Source: Limnephilus marmoratus (taxonomy: Eukaryota > Arthropoda > Insecta > Trichoptera > Limnephilidae). From it: a stretch of 64,000 nt of DNA. The stretch's first letter is position 1. Each line of letters begins with the position of its first letter. The notes under the pieces are model-generated. The model saw only the letters and a list, made by a program, of their open reading frames with translations, was not told the DNA's origin and ran no database searches. The stretch lies in contig OU862922.1 of NCBI GenBank assembly GCA_917880885.1, forward strand, positions 25,792,627 to 25,856,626, given 5' to 3'. Of this stretch, positions 21,736 to 33,517 are shown piece by piece. Position numbers and translations under genes: made by a program.

Positions 21736-22801
21736 TGAAACATAATTAGTTTATTTGTACGTAAACTGACAATTATTATCTAAATATGTATAATATACTA
21801 TGTATACATTATATAAGTATGACAGATATTAGAGATAATTTAGAATGGAAATAATTGAAGCATAAAACATAATATCAAATTCCCCAATCTCTGGAGTATT
21901 TGCAATAATTCGATTTTGTATCCATTATGAGCTGTCTTCAGTCTTCGCTCTGTGATTATCTAGTTAAATTGTCAGTCTATATTACAGCAAGCTCCCTGAT
22001 AGTTCTCGAATCTTGAATCAATAATCGATAAAAGAGATTTCGGCCAGACTGTCTTGATATTCGGAATGTTTCCTCTGGGAAAGAATAATCATGAAGTTTT
22101 AGGAGAAGTGAAAAGGGAATTATATTTAGCCATGGTTAAGTATCATTAGCAGACTTACTTAGTGTAAGTCTCACTAAGCTTCTTGGGTTCTTTTCATTTC
22201 TTCTATCAATGTCTTCTCGGCAACAGTTTTCAAAATAATGGAGTATGAATCATAATAACGAAATATTATTATTATTTTTATGAATATACGGTAGCATGAA
22301 CTTTTTATATCTGAATCTGATTAGATAAGAATATCAGAGATAATCGATCTTGTAATTAAAATATACCTCTTTAGGTAACTGCGAGTACACTGCAGTATTA
22401 TCTGACTTTTCCAAAAACTCTTTCCTTATTATTAAACAACTGAAAATATTTGTATGAAATACAGCTTTTAATAGAAGAATGGATTTTTTAAAGAGTTATG
22501 GATCACAATTGAAATAGCGTTGTTTAAATAGCTAGAATGTACGGATTCCTAGAAGGTCAGCTCTAGCTCAGAGACAGTAATCCCATAAAAGTGAAAGAGT
22601 GCAACATAAATTTTTAAAGCACATACATATTTTTAATTTTTTATTACAGTGAAAATATTTATTTTTAATTGTTATATACACCGCACTAGGAAGGTCTATA
22701 AAAATAAATTATATCGTCTAAAGGCAAAGTCCACTAAGGCACTAAAACACAATCCTGAGATAATCGCATTTCAAAATTTAGCAATTTTGGAATGGCTATA
22801 A
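21736..22801. other. Intron sequence, nothing recognised
   Basis: No gene or repeat identified. Confidence 0.4.
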
Positions 22802-22803
22802 GG

Positions 22804-23183
22804 GGCCATTCATTTATTACGTAAGACGATTTAGAGGAGGAGGGGGGTCGACCATGTCTTATTTTTTCTGACAAGGGGGTGAGGGGTCTCGATAGTTCTT
22901 ACGTAAGTTCACAAAAATGCGCAAAGTTAAAATTATACTTTGAAAAAGTATAAAAGTTAAAATTAATTATCAGTACCTTTGTAAGGTTGTTAACATTTCT
23001 AAAAACTTTTACTTTGAAAAAATAAACATTAAAACAACCTAAACGCGTATTAATTTTTTCCTTTAGATTCGTAATAAATATTAAACAGAGGGGGAGGGGG
23101 TTGGCTTATTCTTATTTTTTCTTGTAATAGGGGGAAGGGGGTCTAAAACTAACAAAATTCGTCTTACGTAATAAGTGGACGAA
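22804..23183. mobile_element. MITE with TTATTACGTAAGACG inverted ends
   Basis: Ends CCATTCATTTATTACGTAAG and, complemented, TCGTCCACTTATTACGTAAG. G-rich tracts (AGGGGGGTCG, GGGGGAGGGGG) lie just inside both ends. No coding capacity. The TSD is not clear. Confidence 0.75.
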
Positions 23184-24003
23184 TATCTCTAAAATGTTTT
23201 TTTTTATATTTTATAATTTAGAATGAACCCTTAAGTACCTTATCAATACACAATATTAGTTGATAGCAATAACAGCAACAGCATCAAAGATTTACAAAAA
23301 AATGAGCCTGACTTAGTGGGTTTTACTAGTCAATTTACTTGTATGCTTTTCTTGTTAAGATTACTGTTAAATTGTTGACATTTGCCGCAAAATGACTTTA
23401 AGATTATTTTAAAGCTGACTTAGTGGATTTTGCTTGTGTTTTAACGGTCTAAATCGATGTATTATTGACATTTAGAGTAGGTATAATGTTTGATTTATGA
23501 CTTATGGTGAATTAAAAAAAAAACACGTTTAAATCGAAAACGATTTAATTGAGTATGCCAGTCGAAAAAGGACGATTTTTTTACATAAGTCCCCATACTT
23601 AAGTCATTTTATGAAAAAAACGTGACTTAATGGACTTTGCCAATAGATTGATAATATAAATTTTAGCGATATAATCCAATTATTACCCGAATTGTCATAG
23701 CGAAGAAAAATGTATAACATTTTATTTATTTATAATATTTTGAAATCTTTAAGTGACATTTGTAGATACCAAATAAATAGACTCCGTGTTCCATTTAAGG
23801 TTGTTGGTTCTCGCACTAATTTAACGTATAATTTTTGATCTTCGTGTGGGGAAAGAAAAATGCTCTGTCGACATAGCTGATATAAATAGGATTATTTCTT
23901 TATATATGGGGTGTCAAGGGACGTTCTTGACTTACTTTAACCTGCTATTCCTGACATTATTTGGAGTAAAAAATCTAAATGAAATTTTGGTCTACCTTAA
24001 ATA
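23184..24003. other. Intron sequence, nothing recognised
   Basis: No gene or repeat identified. Confidence 0.4.
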
Positions 24004-24395
24004 ATTTACTTACCTATGCCTATGGTACTAACCAAAATCCAGTACTTTGAATCTAATTAAAAATTATATTTATTTTAAATAGGTACCTATATTAGGTACC
24101 AAATTTGATTGATTGTTCTTATAATATACAAAAGTGAATGTATGTAATAATAATTATAAATTTTGTTTTAAAATCTGAATGTACCGGGACTTGAGAGGGG
24201 AGGGGATCGCGGGAGGAGAGTTCGCGGGAGAGAGGAGTGGGAAGGTGGAGAAGGTGGATGGGGAACGCGTGAGTGGAAAGGGACATGGAAGGGGAAGGGG
24301 AGGCGGAATGGGAACGGGACGAATGGGAAAAGACACGCAGGGAGAAACAATTTCTTTATTAGTAGCGGTGCAACGCACGCCGGGAACTCGCTAAA
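24004..24395. repeat. Interspersed repeat H, copy 2
   Basis: Same order of blocks as 10676-11065, ending GCAACGCACGCCGGGAACTC, 58 bp upstream of the GPCR exon at 24453. The GA-rich tract produces spurious open frames on both strands. Confidence 0.82.
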
Positions 24396-24452
24396 TATAA
24401 ACTGATAAATAGAAGTACACATAAAATAATGAATTATTTTTCTATTTTCCAG

Positions 24453-24644
24453 ATCTGCACCGAGCTGTGGCCGAGTCAGGAGAGCGAGAAGCTGTACTTC
24501 GTGTTGGCCAATCTGACGGTCTGCTATCTGCTGCCTCTGTGCGTCATCTCCGCGTGCTACATGCAGATCTGGAGGCGGGTGGCCTTGAGGAGGATGCCCG
24601 GAGAGATGTGCGGACAGATCATCATCAACAGGAGCAAAGTCAAG
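24453..24644 (+). CDS. Neuropeptide GPCR, internal exon with ECL2-TM5-ICL3
   Basis: These 64 codons continue the receptor in phase 0. The exon opens with ICTELWP, which supplies the second-extracellular-loop Cys expected to bond with the TM3 Cys in the previous exon. TM5 follows (residues about 14-40) with the LLP proline at 28, then a basic third intracellular loop rich in Arg and Lys. The acceptor is a pyrimidine-rich tract ending in CAG at 24450-24452; the donor is AAG|GTGGAA at 24645. Phase 0 at both ends matches its neighbours. The preceding intron is 21,534 bp and made largely of transposons. A fragment of repeat S begins about 85 bp beyond the donor. Confidence 0.9.
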
Positions 24645-24728
24645 GTGGAATGACTGATGATCTTTACAAAAATCTATCAATTTTTTTTTATTTTTCTTTC
24701 CTTGGTCGACGGGCAACGCTCTTCAAGG

Positions 24729-24785
24729 AGTTTCAAATCACAATGGTGCTAAAGAAGTTTTCACTTCAAAAAATTAGTTTTTGGT
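24729..24785. repeat. Fragment of repeat S
   Basis: GGTGCTAAAGAAGTTTTCAC and flanks match the 3' part of repeat S at 38630 and 54918. Confidence 0.6.
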
Positions 24786-24913
24786 TTACTATAGAATATT
24801 TCAAAATATCATACTAATTAATGTACGAGACCGTTATGCTTCCCGATGATATTTTATAGCAAATTTAATATGTAAAACTCAGACACGTGTTAGTGATATT
24901 TGATTTATGGTGG
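24786..24913. repeat. Repeat Q, copy 1
   Basis: Matches 31370-31490: TAGAATATTTCAAAAT.TCAT, GACCGTTA.GCTTCCCG, AGTAAAAC.CAGACAC-type blocks, TTTGATTTATGGT. Confidence 0.7.
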
Positions 24914-25290
24914 GCATTCGAGATTCAGGTTGCGGGTTCAAATCCCGGCGTGCGCAAGTAAATTTTATTTGATTGATTTGAGATTTCAAAAATTTCACAA
25001 TTTAATCATTTAAAATAATGTTACGCGTATTTGCGAGAGTGGAAGATACTCTCATTATCGCCCGGTGAAAGACCCCCATTCAGAATTGAAACGTTGCTTG
25101 AAATGGCTTTAGACGTATTTAGTGATTAGATCTGCATAGCTAGGTACTTCCCCACCTTCCTCTTCCCCAGCTCCACCCCGTCTCCACTTACCTTCAGCCT
25201 CACGACAAATCCCAAATGGGGATTCCATAGTTTCACTGGCTCCAAGCGGTTGGGAGCAGTTGGGACTCCTATACGGCATTTACATTAAAA
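24914..25290 (+). mobile_element. SINE1 (tRNA-derived), 5'-truncated copy
   Basis: Starts in the tRNA-like head and retains the B box GGGTTCAAATCCCGG. It then follows the SINE1 body (GGAAGATACT, ATCGCCC.GGTG.AAGACC, TTCAGAATTGAAACGTTGCT) to CATTTACATTAAAAAA. The A-box half is missing. Confidence 0.88.
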
Positions 25291-25388
25291 AATGATAATC
25301 ATAATTAATTCTCAGATATATTTGAAATTTTTTTCTCCTCATTGGCATCCTCACAGGAATATAACTTCTCCTTCCATAAACCAACGTT

Positions 25389-25619
25389 TCAGACTTCCAT
25401 AAAATGCCCATCATTATCATAAAGTGATTCTGGTGCATCTATATGCATCCTAACGCCGTATGTAGCTCTATAGCTACAATTAGATGGACTGTCACATACT
25501 AATATCTGATCGCAACGTGTTCCACTAGCAATAATTGGTGCGCACTCCGCGTAGAATGGATTTTGTAGTTTCCGATCGGTCGGCGTTAGGATGTCGGGAG
25601 CGTTGGAGACCAAATCGGA
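25389..25619 (-). other. Unrecognised 4-Cys ORF, possible exon
   Basis: A minus-strand frame of about 77 residues (SDLVSNAPDILTPTDRK ... DGHFMEV) with less biased, more protein-like composition than its AT-rich surroundings. It has four Cys (AEC, TRC, LVC, SNC). It begins right after a TTAG that could act as a splice acceptor and ends at TGA. I do not recognise a family. It lies inside a GPCR intron on the opposite strand, so it could be a nested exon, a gene fragment or chance. Confidence 0.25.
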
Positions 25620-25639
25620 CTAATTGAACTGACAAAAGT

Positions 25640-26040
25640 GCAACCCATTTTTTCACTTTGATTTGATCACATAATTTATTTTGATTATATTTTTTATGAT
25701 ATTCTATATTTTGTAATTGATTTTATTTTGAATTTTATTTTAATTGATTATATTTTATTTGAATTGATTTTATTTTGCATTGGAATTTTAATTTTAAGAT
25801 CATTGGCTTTAATTTGAATTCCGATTTACATTATTAGTTTTTAATTAATAAAAATAATAATTTTAATTATTTTTTTTATGTAATTTAATTTAATTGTAAG
25901 TACGTACTTTATTTTTATTTTATTTTCTGTTATATATTGGAGGCACTACTGAAAACCAGCTGCATTGCAGGAGAAATCCTGAATTGTAGCCGAGCCGTGC
26001 GACCTTTTCGTCAATAGAATCGATGATAAAATAACAAAAT
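25640..26040. repeat. AT-rich low-complexity stretch
   Basis: Between 25640 and 25830 degenerate repeats of ATTGATTTTATTTTGAA-type words dominate. Confidence 0.6.
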
Positions 26041-26720
26041 ATGTAATTTATTTATTTATTTATTAACGGTATAAATATACCATAAATACATATTATATGT
26101 CACAAAATATTAGCTGTAGGTACATAAGAAATAATTATAAAAAAGAGTTAAGTTAATTGTGGCATTTGATTAAGAAATGACACAAAGGGCTACAATTACA
26201 TTCAATAGATACTATAGTATAAATAAAATTAATATTGATTGAAGATATATGATAGAATAGCCTTCTTGTACCTAGCTTCCGTGCAGTTAAATAGATCCGC
26301 CACATCTGCGTATCTATTACTAACTTCATGTAATCTAGGTAAAATCTTGTAAAATTGAAAAAAAATATTAATTGAAAAAAAAAATTAATATTGTAAAAAA
26401 ATCTGTTGATGAATAAACGTTTCTATTATTATTATGAATGTCGGTGAATCAATAATTATTGAATGTAATTAAAATATATATATTTTTTTATTATAATTGA
26501 TAGTTTTCAAGAAACAAATGAGATCAAATCTTCTTTAAGGAGAAAGAATTAGTTAATTCAATTTCATCATACGAGTAATTGCCTCTTTCTAACCTAGCCT
26601 CCTAGCAAACTCTAGTGTGGAACGAATTCAATATGACCAACATGGACAGTATAAAAAGGAGACCAAACAACAGAAGCATAAAAATAATAAATGTTCTGAT
26701 GATGAATGAATGAAGATTTT
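26041..26720 (-). mobile_element. Probable LINE 3' region remnant
   Basis: Starts with TTATTTATTTATTTATT (an (AAAT)n tail on the minus strand). It shares TCAATTTCATCA.ACGAGTAA and TTGCCTCTTTC with 41026-41060, where the order is the same. No usable open frame, so class is uncertain. Confidence 0.5.
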
Positions 26721-26946
26721 ATTGACAAATAGGAGGTAGCGAATTACGGCTCAGCATCATATTAATGTATTACCTAATCAGCCAACATAATTCGAGGATG
26801 AGATGAAAATTCGATGGCTTCTCGAAAAGATTAAGGAAACCCTTATGAATCATCTTCCTGGCTAGTAAATTAGAAAATAAGGTATTATCGTCAATGCGAA
26901 ATACTAAAAACATTCTGTAAACCTAATTATGTTTCATTCCTTTCAG

Positions 26947-27510
26947 GTTCTTAAGATGCTTCTCGTCGTCATAGTGACCTTCGCCTTATCCTGGCTGCCG
27001 CTCTATGTCCTGTTCTGCATCATCAAATTCAGTCTCGCATCAGAGCTGGAAAGTGCAGATGGAATCATCGTCACAATGATACCAGTAACTCAATGGCTTG
27101 GAGCATCCAACTCTTGCATCAATCCAATCATCTATGCTTTTTTCAATCGCAAATTCCGCGCTGGCTTCAAAGCCATCATGACTTCAAAATCGTGCTGCGG
27201 ACCCTTAAGATACGAAAAATACAACTCGTGTTACGCGTATTCTTATAAAGGGGAAGAAAATAAGATCAAGAACGTCAACATTGCAGCAATCAGAAGAGAG
27301 AGATTCACGCAAAGACATTTCTCAAGCCAGAGCGTGGATTCTGTAAAAACAGAGATGATCCGGTCCAGAAGTATGACGCTGCATAACAGGGATTCGTATC
27401 ACGCGAGACAACGAAAGGAATCTTTGGCTCTAGAGGAGTGCATCGAGGTCCCGATGAAGATTGTAGCGCAAGAGTACGAGGTGAAAGCTAACGGTGCAAC
27501 CAAGGTCTAA
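26947..27510 (+). CDS. Neuropeptide GPCR, terminal exon with TM6-TM7 and C-tail
   Basis: This is the last coding exon: 187 codons plus TAA. The acceptor is TTTCAG at 26941-26946, phase 0. TM6 contains FALSWLPLY with the expected proline; TM7 contains the NPxxY form NPIIY, followed by helix 8 (FFNRKFRAGF). A CC pair in SKSCCG just after helix 8 is a likely palmitoylation site. The remaining ~100 residues form a hydrophilic tail with many Ser, Thr, Arg and Lys. The stretch QWLGASNSCINPIIYAF is typical of insect SIFamide/trissin-type receptors as I recall them, but I could not run a comparison. Ligand identity is therefore unresolved. No unambiguous poly-A signal is seen close downstream; AATAAA occurs near 28433. 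Confidence 0.92.
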   Translation, partial: VLKMLLVVIVTFALSWLPLYVLFCIIKFSLASELESADGIIVTMIPVTQWLGASNSCINPIIYAFFNRKFRAGFKAIMTSKSCCGPLRYEKYNSCYAYSYKGEENKIKNVNIAAIRRERFTQRHFSSQSVDSVKTEMIRSRSMTLHNRDSYHARQRKESLALEECIEVPMKIVAQEYEVKANGATKV

Positions 27511-27692
27511 TAATTTGTTTCATTCGTTGTTGAAAAGTATTTCAATTCACAATCTTATGCGACATAGTCAGCATGTATAAGTCAGTTACGTAGTACTTTA
27601 AATGTCCTTCATTTCGCTAAGATTTTTTAAATACGTCAGGCTTAAACACACAAACCAATTCTCCGTATTAAACCACTAAATTAAGTAGGTAT

Positions 27693-27750
27693 CTTCGTCA
27701 AGATTACTATCGCTTTGACGAAGGTAGAGATCTTTAGAAACCGTTCGGGT
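27693..27750 (+). repeat. Decayed foldback with hammerhead-like core, 3' of GPCR
   Basis: CTTCGTCAA/TTGACGAAG form a hairpin (27693-27723). Then TTGACGA (27715-27721), a short gap and GAAACCG (27737-27743) echo the core of the 16.7-kb palindrome. It lies about 180 bp after the receptor stop and may sit in the 3' UTR. Confidence 0.5.
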
Positions 27751-29147
27751 TTGCAAACAGTTTTTGTTTCATCTAGTCCAATTATAGCGACCTAACTATC
27801 GAAAGTGTTTGTTTTTTTTTCTAAAACAATAATTAATACTGTTCAATCTCAATTTTTTTATTATGAGTCACAAAATTATCAGCAAATGCAACAATTTTAA
27901 GTATATGACAAAACAATTCCACGCCGACTTTCCACATCGTATTTCAATTCTTTATTGATTTATATCACTTTGACCGGTCAGTGGCTGGACTGACATCGCG
28001 TTTGGATCCCTCCCAGGCATCGGGAAATCAATTCCTTGCCTGGCTAAGTCCCCCATCCCCATCAAGCAAAATTTCCGCTTGCTGTGGTGATAGCATTATT
28101 TGTAACCCGGAAATATTTTGTCTTACTTGATTTTTTTTTAAAACGACAACCGGTCACAGCTTGAGAAAAAAGTAAACAACAAGAATTTCACCTTTTGCTG
28201 TTTGCTGAATTTTGCTATATTTGTTCGCTTCAAAGGGTGATTCATAATGTTGACAAGAATATTGTTATTTTTATAAAGCGAAGCAACAGTGATAAATATT
28301 TTTAAATTTTTGGATAATGGCAGAATGGTGGTGGAATTGTAAATATTCTAGTAAAAAAGGTTTCTTTTTATTTAAGTGTTGGTTTGAATCTTTATCCAAT
28401 GTAAATAACCACGAAAAAAACATAATGCCGAATAAATTTCCATCAGACGAGAAAACAAATAACGAAGCTTGTGCAATCTTTTAAGCAGGTATTTAGAAGA
28501 AAAAAACACTTGAAGCTAAATTATTTTCTTTCTGTGTTGTCTTACACTTTCTAGCTTGAATTTTGATTAATTACGATCTGTCGAAATAAAATTGTATTTC
28601 ACAATAATAGATTTTCGATTAACTGTAATCTCAAAGATTTCTATTTTTGGTAAAAGTTAATCTACAAATTAGATTTAAAAATCACTAAGGTGTACTGCAA
28701 CGTCTCAATCACCTGCCAGATGTTAATTAACTCGTTAGGCTGATCGTAAGATTTAGAAATTACAAATTTAAGATTTTTAAACTACACTTTAAAAATATGC
28801 ACTTTTGACTTGGATCATTATCAAATTACACCGAATATTGAAATGAAGTTTTTTTTATAGTTAGAAACAGAGGCGGGGCTCCGCTGTGGGTAGATGCGAT
28901 TTGTAGTAGTATGGGTGAACGACGTTGACGATTCGCGTTGTAATACTAAAAATACATATTAAAAATGGTTCATCACCCATTTCTATTATTTCTTTCTCTA
29001 AGGTCACACTTCTCGATCTTTTGATACAATGGAACAATGAAGTCTTAGTGGTAAAGGCATGATTTTCTGGAGCTGGAATCCAGAATCAGAGTGCCATGAT
29101 GGTAATATTTTCGTAATTTAGGGTTTAAAACTCTTCGGTCTTTAATT
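27751..29147. other. Sequence after the GPCR stop, nothing recognised
   Basis: May include 3' UTR. AATAAA words occur (for example near 28433), with nothing to choose between them. Confidence 0.4.
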
Positions 29148-29151
29148 TTAA

Positions 29152-29704
29152 CCCAACAGTGGTCGCGTTACAAAAAGTAACGCCACTGGTGGATTAAATA
29201 GGTAGGCCATTTTTAAATAATATAAGTAATCTAAGCATTGTTTATTAGAAATAAGCAACATAAATGAAACATAACTTCAATGTTTTTCACAATTAACCTA
29301 AACATAAATGACCACCTTTTTTAACTAAAAATTACATACTACACTTTTATTGGTATAACAAAAAAATGGTAGGCACGTAAAATAATTTAATTTATGATTT
29401 CTGAGCAGAATGTCCTGGTCATTCTATAGAATGATCAGAACAAATGATTTTTTTGCTTTTTCCATACACTTTTCGAGTGCTACCTAATTGGTCGCGTGAA
29501 TTACAGGTGTAGACAATGGACTTTGCGGAACTCCTGTTACACAACCAAGCGTGCCCGACATCAGCGCTGAACTGAACGCGTCCGTAAAAATTATCCAACT
29601 TAAAGTACACGGAAGATAAAATGATTCGCGCCACCCATTTTTTTAAAGAATCTTTAATTTTGCATGAGTGGATTACATATGTAATTCACGCGACCACTCC
29701 AGGG
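29152..29704. mobile_element. piggyBac-type MITE (553 bp)
   Basis: TTAA flanks both ends (29148-29151, 29705-29708). Ends are CCCAACAGTGGTCGCGTTAC and, complemented, CCCTGGAGTGGTCGCGTGAA. The terminal motif also occurs internally near 29489 (TTGGTCGCGTGAATTACAGG). No transposase frame. Confidence 0.9.
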
Positions 29705-29708
29705 TTAA

Positions 29709-31369
29709 GATTCCTCATTCAAGAATTATGTTTTTACATGACACGTGTAAATGCGCACAATGCCATATTTAAGGTGGATCCATAAAATTGACAGTTCAGC
29801 AAGCCGAAAAATGTTCTTCCCGTCTAATCACAGGAGACCCAAGTTGTCCCAAAACATCATATGCCGTTATAATAACAGGAGACCCAGATTGTCCCAGAGC
29901 GACAGTGCATTATTAAAAAATTGATATCTCTCTTCCTGTCATGCGAATATTTGTGATTTCTTTTATGTTAGAAACGGAATGAAATAATGCTTCTCATTGT
30001 CTCAGAATTATATGAGCTAGGTTTTTCAGATATTTTACAAACCCGATCAAAAGTGACGGTTTAATTTTTCGCCAATTTGTGACGTATCACACATTTAATT
30101 TTAAAATAAAATTGTATGAAAGTGATAAAAAGTGAGGTGACAGTTTTATTACAAATTTTATTTAGAAATGGAGTCTGTATTTTAAATTTTAATTTTATTC
30201 TATTTTAATTGCTTTAATTCGAATATTCGCAGGTATGCATTTTTTAGCCAATTTAAATTTCCAATATTAAAATTTTAATATTTAGAAACGAAAATGTTGA
30301 TTTCTAATAAACACACCGGAAAGATTATTTTATCTAGATTTTAGAACAATTTTTGTTTTTGCAAAAGCGTTAAAAAGAACCAATAAATAGGAACATTTAA
30401 AATGCATGGGAAGAACCAGGAATTTTGCGCGCAAACCTTGATAGGCAAAATTTGACAGAAAATTATTTTCTTATTATTCGAAGGGTTAAAACATCCGTAG
30501 TTTCAGATTTCACCGCCTGGAAGCTTGCTGTGTAGGCAAAGCTAAAGCACAGTTGTTGTTGAAAATGATGACTCTAAAATATTTGTTTGGTTCATCATTA
30601 AACATAATAATTATTTTACATCAATTGTTGGTTATTTGTAACAAAGACAAGCGTATGAAGGCGTTCATTCTCTTCGGCAGCTGATACTACACATTATTAT
30701 ATTTCTCTGTTATGACTTGTTTTTTTCTATCACAACATTGAACTCCAAACAAATCACGTGAATTTGTCAATATTTCATCATTTCATGCCTTCACTTTTTC
30801 ACCTGAATCATTATCTCATAATATAAGAAAAAAGTCTAGTTCCGACATTATAATCGAAGACCGTTCAATGTTCTAACAATTGCTTTCATTTTTATCGAAG
30901 CACGATTTCTGACTTTTCCAACTATTGGGTAAGTAAGTTGGATTACGCCCAAGAAGAAAGAGAGGAATCTTGTGTAACTAAATACGCGATAATGATCTCA
31001 TTTATTCATTCAAGAAATAATACTTATAGATGTAGGGTACACTATTTTGGTAAAGAAGTATATTGTAAAAATAATGTTAAAAAAGGTAATTTTAAGAATA
31101 TAATAGTGATATTTGTACCTAGTACCTACCAACATAGTCTTACGGCTGCTTTTACCAATAAAATTTAGCGAACTTAGTAACTAACACAAACTTAGCGACG
31201 GGCGGTGCATATCAATCGTTCAGTTGATTAGTCGGAAAATTGTACTTGTCTATTACCCTCTTTGTGTACCCTCTTTCTAGTATTATACTTAGATTAGGTA
31301 CTCATAAACACCACCAAATCGAGTAAAATGCAAAAAATTGTAATAAATTAAACAAAACGTTGATATTTC
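29709..31369. other. Intergenic, nothing recognised
   Basis: Only a short two-copy repeat, CAGGAGACCCA.TTGTCCCA, at about 29831 and 29877. Confidence 0.45.
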
Positions 31370-31490
31370 TGGGTCACTAGTAGAATATTTCAAAATGTCA
31401 TACTAATGTTCCGGACCGTTACGCTTCCCGCTATTATTTTCCATTACATTTAATAAGTAAAACACAGACACTTGAAAATAGTTTTGATTT
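31370..31490. repeat. Repeat Q, copy 2
   Basis: Homologous to 24786-24913 as described there. Confidence 0.7.
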
Positions 31491-32514
31491 ATGGTAAGTA
31501 CCTATTCGAATATTGTTTTCCTCATTGTCTCAAAACTTAGTATTTAGAGATGTCTGACTATTTAACTGGACCATCGAAATGTTTCCACGTAAGAACATAT
31601 TTTCCCTTACACTAATATATATAATTACACATATTTGTGTATTTGTTGTACGGCCACAGGTTGCACTTCCGAAGTGTCGTCTGAGCAAAAAAGAATAACT
31701 CTGTGACAAAACTGCACAATGTATTCTAGGTTGTAAAATAAATTATGTACATACCATACATATACAATAAATTATACACACCGATAGTAGAAACCATTGC
31801 AATTCAAAAAAAGTTCAATCATTAATTCTGCCCTGCTTCTATATACTTAGGTATTTTTTTTTAATTATCTTATCGCTCGCTCGAATTTAATTGGTGAAAG
31901 CAGCCGTTTATTTCTTCCGTGATAAAATACAAACGCATTTTAAAAACATAGGATAATAATATATAAAACATGGGATACTAAATAATATACATTCAAAGTA
32001 AATTTATAATTTACATAGTTCTACGACGCAGAAAGAATCATTGAACAGAAACCGTTCACAATCTGTCTGAAGACAGAAAGTACCTATCTAATATATGAGT
32101 GGACCCATAAAGCCCTTGTTTATGGGGTAAAGAGATTGGACAATATCATGTGTGATTACAAAGCAAAGGAAAACAATCCAATTGAGTGTTTATAACCTAA
32201 CTTTCTTGTAATTGTCTTGTCACTAGTAGAAAAACTCTTATTTTGAGGATTTTTAAGATGTCTTCTCGGGAAAACAAAAGTAATATCTTTAAGTCATCTG
32301 TGAACCCATACCTACCGTGTTTTTCCCTAGAGAAAAAGATATTTTTCCAATATTGGAATTATGCTGCGTGTATACTTGAAGTCCATTTTATCGAACATTT
32401 TTGATTGGGTCTACAAACCGCACAGTGGGTAGTAAATCGTGGTACCTGTGTACTTAGTGTGCAAACATTAATTTAAATTTGATATTAATTTAACAACCAT
32501 TTTGATGGATTTGA
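31491..32514. other. Intergenic, nothing recognised
   Basis: No gene or repeat identified. Confidence 0.4.
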
Positions 32515-32660
32515 TTTTAGATTTTCACGGCCAACAGTATTTTCGGTTCCTTCACATCAGAGCAGATGTGTTTCACATACTGTAACGCTGATCCAAACTT
32601 TGGCTAAAGAAGAAGGTAGCGTAAAAAACCCCAAAAATAAATAACGAAAAAAAATCGAGG
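32515..32660. repeat. Foldback repeat G, decayed copy
   Basis: CTGTAACGCTG.TCC, TTTGGCTAAAGAAG and AACCCCAAAAATAAATAACG follow the order of repeat G at 52370-52450. Confidence 0.6.
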
Positions 32661-32897
32661 CTGAATCTTCGATTCTTTGATTAATTGTGGAAATTGATAT
32701 TATTTAATTTGTCATTTTTATTCAACAAACGAATTTGAATTTTAAACATTTATTTGCCAATATTATAATGTTATGTTTGATCAATATTTTTTTTAATAAT
32801 TAGATGCAATTTAATACGTGGATAAGGTTTATATAATTTTATATCCATTTAGTTAAAATTTTGCATTTTTGATCGTTTTAACTAAAATTTTACATTG

Positions 32898-32926
32898 TAA
32901 CCTAACCTAACCTAACCTCACCTAAA
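32898..32926 (-). repeat. Interstitial telomere-like (TTAGG)n
   Basis: Four and a half units of CCTAA with one variant unit, equal to TTAGG on the minus strand. Confidence 0.8.
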
Positions 32927-32929
32927 TGA

Positions 32930-33515
32930 ATCAAAAAATACTTCATGCTCTAACTACGGATTTTCAAACTCTTTGACCATTTTATATTCTTAGATTTTTC
33001 TATTGATAATTTTTAATACAAATAATTTAGTCTTAATTTTCAACTTACTAGAGTTTATCTAAGTAATCCGTATTTAATAGGTGATAAGTTAAGGAACCGA
33101 AAAATTAATATGTACATTTAAAAAAAATTACACAATGCAATACGTAAGAAAGACATGAATTATTTTTACAAAGTAAAGATTAATGCAAATTCCATTATTT
33201 TTAAAAGAAAAATTATTGATTACATAATATTTAGTTTTATTAATATCGTAAGTTCCTTCATTTAGAAGGCGAAAAATGTAAAGTAAATAATATTTATTAC
33301 AAATAATAATTTATTTTTTAAGAAATGTATTAATTTATATTATAAAATTGACACCTATGTCATATTGAAGATTATGGAATGTTAAAAATCATGTACTTTT
33401 TCAATGTTTCCAAAATAAACATTTTTCTTAAAAGTTTACTTTAATTCCACCATTCTATTGATATTTCTGTTTACCAACGTTCACACGAAGAAGTTAAACT
33501 TTTTTTGCATTAGCT
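32930..33515. other. Intergenic, nothing recognised
   Basis: AT-rich, no gene or repeat identified. Confidence 0.4.
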
Positions 33516-33517
33516 GT

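Larger units (their letters stand above)
2919..24452 (+). other. 21.5-kb GPCR intron between TM4 and TM5 exons
   Basis: Bounded by CAG|GTGACA and CAG|ATC, phase 0. Well over half is recognisable transposon or repeat sequence, listed separately. No nested host gene was found. Confidence 0.88.

Noticed and set aside
24179..24394. Open frames of about 70 codons on both strands (Gly/Arg-rich or Pro/Ser-rich)
   Set aside because: They come from the purine-rich tract of repeat H, also present at 10676-11065; composition is low complexity and not gene-like.
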